DNA from: Candidatus Poseidoniaceae archaeon
Lineage (GTDB): Archaea; Thermoplasmatota; Poseidoniia; Poseidoniales; Poseidoniaceae
DNA: 5,284 bases
NCBI GenBank assembly: GCA_023254445.1
Contig: JALRLN010000099.1
Location: 1-5,284 of the forward strand
Direction: 5' to 3'
Numbering within the stretch: position 1 is the stretch's first letter; each line of letters starts with the position of its first letter. The notes below the pieces were generated by a model. The model made no database searches. It saw nothing but the letters and a program-made list of their open reading frames with translations, and had not been told where the DNA came from. Of the stretch, positions 1 through 5,284 are shown in pieces. The position numbers and the translations under genes are program-made.

Positions 1-1
1 T

Positions 2-2713
2 GACACAAGCCAAAGCGAGCGCCAGCGCCAGGCGCGCCGACCACCGCACGTGCTGGTCACCACGCCGGAGACCTTCCAGTTGCTCTTCACCGGCCACCGC
101 CTTCGGGACATGTTGCGCAGCGTTCGCGCCGTCGTGGTGGACGAGGTCCACGACCTGGCGGCCAGCGAGCGCGGCTGGCAACTGAGCGTTGGGTTATCGC
201 GCCTCGACGACCTTTGCGGACGACGCGTGCAGCGCATTGGCCTCTCGGCGACGGTCGGGAACCCTGAATCCGTGGCTGAATGGCTCGCTCCCTCACGCGG
301 GCAGGCCTTCGTCGCCGACGCACCCCGCGATACGGTGCTGACCGTTGAATCCCAAGCACCGTCGGAGGACGACGAAATCGGGGCCGTTGAGCATGCCTTG
401 CCCCCTCGCGCACACGCTGTGTTTCGACGGCTGATCGGTCACCTAGAAACGGAATCCCCGGCTTTGGTGTTTGTCAACAGCCGTTCCGATGCGGAGACGA
501 TTGGTCAACGGTTGCAGCAGATGGCGCCGCACCTTCGCATTGGGGTCCATCATGGCAGCCTCGCTCAGGACACCCGAACCACGATGGAGGACGACCTTCG
601 TTCGGGGGACCTCGACGCGCTGGTGTGCACGTCCAGCCTCGAACTCGGCATCGACGTTGGAAGCATCCGCCGCGTCATCCAGATCAATTCACCGCGCTCG
701 GTGGACCGGATGCTTCAGCGCGTCGGCCGTGCGGACCACCGCCTTGGCGGCGTCGGTCGTGGACACCTCCTCGTCTGGGAGGTCGACGAAGTCAGCGAAT
801 CGGCCGTCACCGCGCTGCGGGCCATGGAAGGTGACATCGAGCCAGTCGTCTGGCGGGACCGCCCGCTCAGCGTGGCGGCCAATCAACTCGTGATGATGGC
901 GCACGCCCACGGCGCCGTGCCGATCGATCACGCAACAGCCATCTTGGCGGACGCGCCCCAGTTTGAAGGGTGGACTCGAAAGGATTCCCTCGGCTGCTTG
1001 AGGGTCCTGGCCGACGGCTGGGTGGTGCGGCTCGTCGAGGCACCTGGGGATGAACCGTGGTGGAGGTGGCCACGCGGGGTGTGGGAGGCCGCTTCGGACC
1101 TGATGGCAGCCAAAGGGCACACCGTACCCGAGCAGCCTGCATGGGGCACCGCGGACGATGACATTCCTGCCGAACTGAAAGCCATCAGCGCTCCCCTGCC
1201 GAAGCGTTTTGCAACAGGATGGTACGCTCCCGCAGGACGGACCCGCGATTGGGTCAGCAACCACCTGTCGATGATTCCGGACAAGCACGTGTACCGGGTG
1301 CGTGATGCGGTGACGCGGCGTGCGATTGGTTCGGTGGACGAGGCGTTTGTCCTCTCGTTGAACGACAGCGGCGAGGAAGACGACGGCCGAACGGCACGTT
1401 TCGTCATGGCCGGGATGACATGGACCATCGTGGACGCGGACCCGGAACAAAGCGAACTGCTGGTGATGCCGACGAAGGACGTGGCCAAGGCACCGAAATG
1501 GATGGGGGAGCTTCCCCCTGTGCCCACCGAGGTCGCCCGCGACATCGGTCGGCTGCGCCGAACGGTCGCCCTTGACCTTGGCTTGCCGCTTCCTGAGGGC
1601 AATAGCGCGAGCGGTTTGGACCACCTCGGGCTGCACCAAGAGGGCCCCGCCTTGAACGCGTACCCCCTTGAAGACGAAGCACGCAGCCTGCTCGCTGAAT
1701 CCATCATCGCGCACGTGGAAACGACGGGTGACCTGCCGACCGAGCGACGCATGACCGTCGAGCAACGTGAGGACGCCATCGTGGTCAACACCTGCCACGG
1801 GACCCTCATCAACGAGGCCTTGGGCCATTTCCTCCTTGCCATGGCCACCACGCGGTCGGGCGCATGGGGACGTGTGGTTGTCGAACCCACGCGTGTGTCG
1901 CTGCAGGCCTCCGGTGTGGGCGTTGACGACGTCATCGAATGGCTCACCAGCACGCCGCCTGATGCGCTCGTCGGCCTGCTCTCGGTGACCCTTCCCAATT
2001 CTCGACAGGTCCGATGGCGCTTCGCCGAGGTGGCGAAGACCTTCGGGATCCTCCGCCACGGCGTCGACCCACGTCGCATCAACCTGCAGGCCCTGCTGAA
2101 GAAATACCGCGGCACGGTGGTGATGGACGAGGTGCTCGGGAAATTGTTTCACGAACGGATGGATGTGGAAGGCGCTGCCGAGGTCCTCCAAGCCATCGGA
2201 GCGGGCGTCATCACGGTGGTGCATACCGCTGCGGGCCAGTTGAGCCTCTCCAACCGCTCGGGACGGGACCTGTTGCTCCCTCAATGGGACAACGCAGCGG
2301 TTCGAGAACGGTTGAGGTTGCGTCTGTTCAACGAACGCGCCGCCCTGTGTTGCCTCAACTGCAAGCAAGTTCGACGCTTCCGCGTGGCCACGTACCCCGA
2401 GCAGAAGGACGTGGACCGCTGCCGCTCGTGCGGGGGCCGGATGCTCGCGTGCGCGAGGGAAGGGATGCTCTCCATGCTTGAGGGCTGGGTCGCGAGCGAC
2501 GACGAAAAGGACGCTGCGCGGATGGAAAAGAACGCTCAAATCGTCGCTTCACGCGGGCTCGAAGCCGTTCTGGCGCTGATGGGCCGCGGGGTCGGTGAGG
2601 CCACAGCGCAGCGGTTGCTGCGCAAGGTCCAGCGCGGTGACGTTGACCGCCTGCTTGAGGCGATCCACGAAGCGGAGATCGAGTACGCACGAACACGACG
2701 GTTCTGGTCGTGA
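2..2713 (+). CDS. Lhr-family SF2 helicase (aLhr1-like), 5'-truncated
   Basis: The product is an ATP-dependent superfamily-2 helicase of the Lhr (large helicase-related) family, which unwinds DNA or RNA-DNA duplexes and is linked to nucleic-acid repair or RNA metabolism. The frame is open to the left edge, and its first residues, DTSQSERQRQ, are a typical internal Lhr motif. The gene therefore starts upstream, the GTG at 50 is not a real start, and the P-loop (motif I) is outside the window. Numbering the 903 visible residues from base 2: motif II DEVH 47-50, motif III SAT 82-84, motif IV-like LVFVNSRSDAE 155-165, motif V SSLELGIDVG 211-220, motif VI QRVGRADHR 239-247. A winged-helix region and the long Lhr/DEAD-associated domain should follow. 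Near the C-terminus is a CxxC...CxxC cluster (C784, C787, C807, C810), then GRGVGEATAQRLL and a RTRRFWS end. As I recall the family, these mark archaeal aLhr1-type proteins, with DEIH more usual than DEVH. The stop directly abuts the convergent deaminase stop. Family assignment is very sure; the aLhr1 subgroup is less so. Confidence 0.95.
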   Translation, partial: DTSQSERQRQARRPPHVLVTTPETFQLLFTGHRLRDMLRSVRAVVVDEVHDLAASERGWQLSVGLSRLDDLCGRRVQRIGLSATVGNPESVAEWLAPSRGQAFVADAPRDTVLTVESQAPSEDDEIGAVEHALPPRAHAVFRRLIGHLETESPALVFVNSRSDAETIGQRLQQMAPHLRIGVHHGSLAQDTRTTMEDDLRSGDLDALVCTSSLELGIDVGSIRRVIQINSPRSVDRMLQRVGRADHRLGGVGRGHLLVWEVDEVSESAVTALRAMEGDIEPVVWRDRPLSVAANQLVMMAHAHGAVPIDHATAILADAPQFEGWTRKDSLGCLRVLADGWVVRLVEAPGDEPWWRWPRGVWEAASDLMAAKGHTVPEQPAWGTADDDIPAELKAISAPLPKRFATGWYAPAGRTRDWVSNHLSMIPDKHVYRVRDAVTRRAIGSVDEAFVLSLNDSGEEDDGRTARFVMAGMTWTIVDADPEQSELLVMPTKDVAKAPKWMGELPPVPTEVARDIGRLRRTVALDLGLPLPEGNSASGLDHLGLHQEGPALNAYPLEDEARSLLAESIIAHVETTGDLPTERRMTVEQREDAIVVNTCHGTLINEALGHFLLAMATTRSGAWGRVVVEPTRVSLQASGVGVDDVIEWLTSTPPDALVGLLSVTLPNSRQVRWRFAEVAKTFGILRHGVDPRRINLQALLKKYRGTVVMDEVLGKLFHERMDVEGAAEVLQAIGAGVITVVHTAAGQLSLSNRSGRDLLLPQWDNAAVRERLRLRLFNERAALCCLNCKQVRRFRVATYPEQKDVDRCRSCGGRMLACAREGMLSMLEGWVASDDEKDAARMEKNAQIVASRGLEAVLALMGRGVGEATAQRLLRKVQRGDVDRLLEAIHEAEIEYARTRRFWS

Positions 2714-2720
2714 TCACGAC
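2694..2720. repeat. Overlapping inverted repeats at convergent gene ends
   Basis: Bases 2707-2720 (GTCGTGATCACGAC) are a perfect 14-bp palindrome whose axis falls exactly between the helicase TGA (2711-2713) and the deaminase TGA (2716-2714, minus strand). A further copy of the arm, CACGAC at 2694-2699, can pair with GTCGTG at 2707-2712 across a 7-base loop, so two alternative small hairpins are possible. There is no T-tract on either strand, which argues against a standard archaeal or intrinsic terminator. The repeat itself is directly visible; a role in transcription termination or protein binding is only a possibility. Confidence 0.5.
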
Positions 2721-3187
2721 GAGCGGGGATCCTTCGGGCCTTCCGTTCGCTGCACCTCAACGCCATGCCCTTCGAGGTAGGCCACGCCGTTCTCGCCCGC
2801 GAATCCACCGTCCACGATGACCACGCGTGCAATGCCAGCGTGATGGATCAACTTGGCACACATGGTGCACGGTTCGCCGGTGACGAGCAACCATGCGTCC
2901 TTGGTCGGCACGCCGTTGGCCGCAGCGTTGCAGATGAGGTTCATCTCGGCGTGGTGGCAGCCAACCTCCACGCGGGTGCCGCTCGGGATGCTCATGGTGT
3001 CCCGCAGGCATTCTTCTCCACCGCACAGCCGACCTCCACCACGTGGGCCACCGTTGTACCCGTCCATCAGGACGACGTTTCGCTCAGGGTCAACGAGCAG
3101 CGCACCGAATTGCCGGCGCGGGCAGTTCGACGCCTTCGCCAACGTGAGGCACTGCTCGATGCGGATGGCCAAGTGCTTCGCCTTCAT
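2714..3187 (-). CDS. dCMP deaminase / ComEB-type zinc deaminase
   Basis: The product is a 157-residue cytoplasmic zinc-dependent deaminase, most like deoxycytidylate deaminase, which converts dCMP to dUMP for thymidylate synthesis. The catalytic signature is complete: H79-A80-E81 (zinc ligand and proton-shuttling glutamate) and PCTMC at 106-110 (zinc ligands C107 and C110). The GYNGGPRG stretch (43-50) matches the YNGxP substrate loop of phage T4 and ComEB dCMP deaminases, and NCPRRQFGA (21-29) matches their N-terminal cysteine motif. C22, C55, C60 and C77 are candidates for the second, structural zinc site known in that group. The ATG at 3187 puts C22 at about the family's usual distance from the start. 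An in-frame GTG at 3223, overlapping the folC stop as GTGA, would add 12 residues and is an alternative start. The gene lies 32 bases downstream of folC and is probably co-transcribed. The substrate is inferred; another cytidine-type deaminase activity is possible. Confidence 0.9.
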   Translation of the reverse strand: MKAKHLAIRIEQCLTLAKASNCPRRQFGALLVDPERNVVLMDGYNGGPRGGGRLCGGEECLRDTMSIPSGTRVEVGCHHAEMNLICNAAANGVPTKDAWLLVTGEPCTMCAKLIHHAGIARVVIVDGGFAGENGVAYLEGHGVEVQRTEGPKDPRSS

Positions 3188-3223
3188 GCCGACCGATGAT
3201 GCCTCAGGGCCGGTCGCCTTCAC
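3188..3223 (-). promoter_or_regulatory. folC-deaminase junction: GTGA overlap and small inverted repeat
   Basis: Between the folC stop (TGA, 3222-3220) and the deaminase ATG (3187) lie 32 bases. CGACCG (3190-3195) and CGGTCG (3211-3216) form a 6-bp inverted repeat with a 15-base loop, which in the transcript would end two bases before the ATG. No Shine-Dalgarno-like purine run sits at the usual distance before the ATG. A GTG at 3223-3221, in the deaminase frame, overlaps the folC stop by GTGA, an arrangement typical of translational coupling. The repeat is short enough to be chance, so a regulatory role is speculative. Confidence 0.25.
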
Positions 3224-4470
3224 CCTTCCGAAGGCAGGAGGTCGAGGTCGTTGTCCCCGTCCAAGTTGAGGTGCGCCAAGACGTTCCCGACAAGGTAGAG
3301 CGAGCCCACAAGCAAGGTGGGTTGCGGGTCCGACCTCATGGCGCCAAGCATCCCTTGGACCGATGGGAAGCAGCGGACGGGAGCGGGCCACGCGGCGGTC
3401 GCGAGCCGTGCGGGCTGGACGCCTGGTCGCCGACCCCCTTCCGGAGCGACCAACATGATGCCGTCGGGGGGCCATTGCTGCAGCGATGCGAGCAGCGGCC
3501 TCAGCATGCCCTCGAGGTCGTCCTGTTCCGTGCATCCGAACGCAAGGCGCCACGTTGACGGGCCGGTGTGGTGCTTCAGCCCCGAGAGCAACTCCGGCAT
3601 CACGCGCAGCAGCCCCGACGGATTGTGCGCGGCGTCGAGCAGCAACGGCCCAACCCCGCTTCGCTCGGCGCTGATGAAGTGCGAGCGACCCGGCCAACGC
3701 ACCCGTGCGGCGAGGTCAACGAGGGGGCGCGGGTCCCATCCGAGGTGCTTCGCTGCCGCTGCAGCCACAACACGTGCTTCCTCCCGAACGTCGACGCCTG
3801 AAGGAACCCGAACCACGTCGAGGACGGAGGGGGGGCCCGCAGCATGCGCAGCTGCTCGGGCGGCGGCTTCGACACCATCGTCGCACGGATCGCGCAGCAC
3901 GAGGGGGGCGTTCGGCCGAGCAATGGCCGCTTTTTCCGCCATGACCTCGGAGCGCGTGTGCCCGAGCACCGACGCGTGCTCCACGGTCACGGAGGTGACA
4001 ACGGCGAGGTCCGCACGGGTCGCGCGGGTGGCGTCCAGACGCCCTCCGAGCCCGGTTTCCTGCACCACCACGTCAACGCCTTCCTCGACCGCGAGGATCC
4101 ATGCCACGAGCATGGTGGCCTCGAAGAAGGTCGGCGTCACGCCGGTCGCCTCAACGGCGTTCTGAAGCACGCGTATCGCGTCATCAAACCGGGGTGCGGG
4201 CACGGGGCGGCCGTCGATGCGAACGCGCTCCTCAAGTCGCGCCACGTGAGGCGAGGAGAACAGCAAGGTGCGGTGGCCATGGGCGTGGGCGAGTGCGGCA
4301 AGGAGCGCACACACCGTGCCCTTCCCGTTCGACCCTGCGACGTGCAGCACGACAGGGACGCGCTCGTCGGGGCGCTGAAGGGCGTCGAGCAGGGTCGTCG
4401 TGCTCTGAAGACCGAGGTCCATGCCCATGCGTGCGAGGTCAAGCAACCACCCCCTTGGCGACCCCTCCAC
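3220..4470 (-). CDS. folC: Folylpolyglutamate / dihydrofolate synthase (FolC, Mur ligase family)
   Basis: FolC is a cytoplasmic ATP-dependent ligase of the Mur ligase family. It joins glutamate to dihydropteroate (dihydrofolate synthase) and/or adds further glutamates to tetrahydrofolate. The 416 residues match the usual length. Visible motifs in order: P-loop VAGSNGKGT (44-52), FSSPHV (71-76), FFEAT (115-119), ETGLGGRLDATR (138-149), the EH-xxx-LG motif (164-170), EKAAIARP (179-186, K180 at the position of the carbamylated lysine in FolC), RWPGR (258-262), DAAHNPSG (279-286) and LLVGSLYLVGNVL (386-398). The start is a GTG: an in-frame stop lies just upstream at 4482-4480, and the segment WLLDLARMGMDLGL (8-21) already aligns with the FolC N-terminus, so later ATGs (4428, 4422) are less likely. 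Usual D, N and L/E residues in three motifs read E164, R149 and S263/H264. The deaminase follows 32 bases downstream, probably in one operon. Sequence alone does not tell whether it has one or both activities. Confidence 0.95.
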   Translation of the reverse strand: MEGSPRGWLLDLARMGMDLGLQSTTTLLDALQRPDERVPVVLHVAGSNGKGTVCALLAALAHAHGHRTLLFSSPHVARLEERVRIDGRPVPAPRFDDAIRVLQNAVEATGVTPTFFEATMLVAWILAVEEGVDVVVQETGLGGRLDATRATRADLAVVTSVTVEHASVLGHTRSEVMAEKAAIARPNAPLVLRDPCDDGVEAAARAAAHAAGPPSVLDVVRVPSGVDVREEARVVAAAAAKHLGWDPRPLVDLAARVRWPGRSHFISAERSGVGPLLLDAAHNPSGLLRVMPELLSGLKHHTGPSTWRLAFGCTEQDDLEGMLRPLLASLQQWPPDGIMLVAPEGGRRPGVQPARLATAAWPAPVRCFPSVQGMLGAMRSDPQPTLLVGSLYLVGNVLAHLNLDGDNDLDLLPSEG

Positions 4471-4552
4471 GGGTGTGGCTCAGGCCCACAGGCCATCAGG
4501 ATGGCGCTGCAAGCACCGATGCGGTCAAATCCACCCCCGCTCACCACGCACC
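4471..4552. promoter_or_regulatory. Divergent intergenic region, probable two-way promoter
   Basis: This 82-bp gap separates the divergent folC (GTG at 4470) and membrane-protein gene (ATG at 4553), so both promoters should lie here or in the adjoining gene ends. Neither start has a Shine-Dalgarno-like sequence at the usual distance, which would fit leaderless transcripts. The only AT-richer patch is GTCAAATCC (4524-4532). Its centre is about 25 bases before the ATG at 4553, where an archaeal TATA box would lie for a leaderless message, but it matches the TATA consensus poorly. No convincing TATA box faces folC. The promoter role is inferred from layout, not from a clear motif. Confidence 0.3.
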
Positions 4553-5284
4553 ATGGCCTCCAACGAGACCTCGACCGACAGGGGCGAGTTGCTCTCCATG
4601 CTCGCCATGGCGGGGATGTTTGTGGTGACCATCCTGCTTGGGTTGGTCATCCGGCCCTTCTACGACGCCAACCAACTGCAGGCCTTTGGGGAGGCAGGCG
4701 CGACGCAGGTGCGGTTCATCTTGCTCGAACTGACGATGATCCTCGTCTTTACGGCCGCCATCCTGTTTCTTGTTCGCCTTGGCGCCCAATGGGTCATTCG
4801 GTACGGAATCCTCGCGATTTTGACCCTTGCATTGGTGTACGCCACCGTTCCGCTCGCGCACGTGCTTCTCGTCGATGACCTCGGGCCGGACGCCTTCGAG
4901 ACCTCCGCCGTCAGCGTGCCGGAAGGCGATGTCGTGGGGCAGTTCGGTGCCGACGACGCCATCTTCGCGAGCCTCATCAACGTCGGTGACGATGAAGACC
5001 CCTCCTGGGAGGTGCGTCTCAGCCTTGTGCAAGCCAACGATTGGGCGAACGGCACCACCTCGTGGAGCATGGACCACGCGCACTCGCCCATGACCGACGA
5101 GCGCCTTGTCCGGGTGGTGTCCAACGGGTACGGCAGCGGGGTGGTCAGCATGACGAACGGAGCCTACGTCTGGGCCGTTCATGCGGACGGCACGATGGTC
5201 GAAGGAACGGAGTGTTTCGAAGAGGGGGACCAAGGGCCCGTCGAAACCATCCCGTGCGGCACGGCCTTGCTTCGCAGCGAAGAC
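4553..5284 (+). CDS. Membrane protein, probable presenilin-like (A22-type) protease N-terminus, 3'-truncated
   Basis: The frame is open from the ATG at 4553 to the right edge without a stop, giving 244 residues of a longer protein. Three hydrophobic segments are visible, at about 13-33, 54-75 and 82-106. The short loop after the second carries R75 and R83, so by the positive-inside rule it is cytoplasmic, the N-terminus is cytoplasmic, and everything after residue 106 is extracytoplasmic. This topology, together with the pattern of LGLVIRPFYD, AFGEAG and LVFTAAILFLVRLG, resembles the first three segments of archaeal presenilin homologues (intramembrane aspartyl proteases). The diagnostic YD and GxGD aspartates of segments 6-7 would lie beyond the window, so this call is unproven. 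Residues 107-244 are acidic, soluble and probably beta-rich, with short recurring patterns (for example NGAYVWAVHADGTMV) that might be beta-propeller blades, and two cysteines (C221, C235). A large domain here would be an insertion relative to minimal presenilins. Otherwise it is simply an unassigned membrane-anchored surface protein. The ATG places about 12 polar residues before segment 1. Confidence 0.6.
   Translation, partial: MASNETSTDRGELLSMLAMAGMFVVTILLGLVIRPFYDANQLQAFGEAGATQVRFILLELTMILVFTAAILFLVRLGAQWVIRYGILAILTLALVYATVPLAHVLLVDDLGPDAFETSAVSVPEGDVVGQFGADDAIFASLINVGDDEDPSWEVRLSLVQANDWANGTTSWSMDHAHSPMTDERLVRVVSNGYGSGVVSMTNGAYVWAVHADGTMVEGTECFEEGDQGPVETIPCGTALLRSED

Noticed and set aside
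50..52. GTG at 50 as the helicase start
   Set aside because: The frame continues to base 2 with conserved Lhr residues (DTSQSERQRQ) and the motif I region must lie upstream.
689..2539. 616-codon open frame on the minus strand opposite the helicase
   Set aside because: The plus-strand frame has clear Lhr motifs throughout; the antisense translation shows no recognisable domain and long antisense frames are common in GC-rich genes.
3188..3697. Upstream extension of the deaminase frame giving a 327-residue protein
   Set aside because: The added part lies inside folC, is Arg/Ala/Pro-rich with no family resemblance, and the deaminase fold begins at the ATG at 3187.
4474..4490. TGTGG...CCACA inverted repeat just upstream of the folC start
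   Set aside because: Only five base pairs, expected by chance in GC-rich DNA, with no other supporting signal.
3317..4878. Plus-strand open frames (3317-4165 and 3844-4878) antisense to folC
   Set aside because: They oppose a FolC gene with all core motifs and have low-complexity translations without domains.
4541..5233. 230-codon minus-strand frame opposite the membrane protein
   Set aside because: The plus frame runs uninterrupted to the window edge and has three clear hydrophobic segments; the antisense product is His/Gly/Asp-rich with no recognisable features.
1..5284. Mobile element, CRISPR array, tRNA/rRNA or defence system
   Set aside because: No transposase or integrase, no regularly spaced repeats, no tRNA-like cloverleaf seen; the genes look like ordinary core functions with similar base composition.

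Overview
This GC-rich window most likely comes from an archaeon, and its gene content would fit a marine euryarchaeote such as Poseidoniales/Marine Group II. The inference rests on an Lhr helicase with the archaeal-type C-terminus (four-cysteine cluster, then a GRGVG helix-hairpin-helix-like stretch and a YARTRRFW-type tail), the beginning of a protein that looks like an archaeal presenilin homologue, and gaps without clear Shine-Dalgarno sites. No marker gene fixes the taxon, so the placement is tentative.

Layout, left to right: (1) 2-2713, plus strand: an Lhr-family superfamily-2 helicase, missing its N-terminus at the window edge but intact to its stop. (2) 2714-3187, minus strand: a small zinc-dependent deaminase of the dCMP deaminase/ComEB type. 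Its stop codon abuts the helicase stop with no base between, inside a perfect 14-bp palindrome. (3) 3220-4470, minus strand: FolC, the folate ATP-dependent glutamate ligase, transcribed just ahead of the deaminase. (4) 4471-4552: an 82-bp divergent gap. (5) 4553 to the right edge, plus strand: a membrane protein with three predicted N-terminal membrane segments and the start of a soluble acidic domain. It is tentatively the N-terminal part of a presenilin-like intramembrane aspartyl protease. It runs off the window, so the catalytic part is not visible.

The folC and deaminase genes make a natural pair. dCMP deaminase supplies dUMP, the substrate of thymidylate synthase, while FolC builds or polyglutamylates the folate that donates the one-carbon unit in that reaction. 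The helicase and the membrane protein show no evident functional link to them. The window is almost fully coding. I saw no rRNA, tRNA, CRISPR array, insertion sequence or integration scar. The most interesting items are the probable presenilin-like protein with a large predicted extracytoplasmic domain after its third membrane segment, the symmetric double-stop palindrome between convergent genes, and the GTGA overlap that makes the deaminase start ambiguous.
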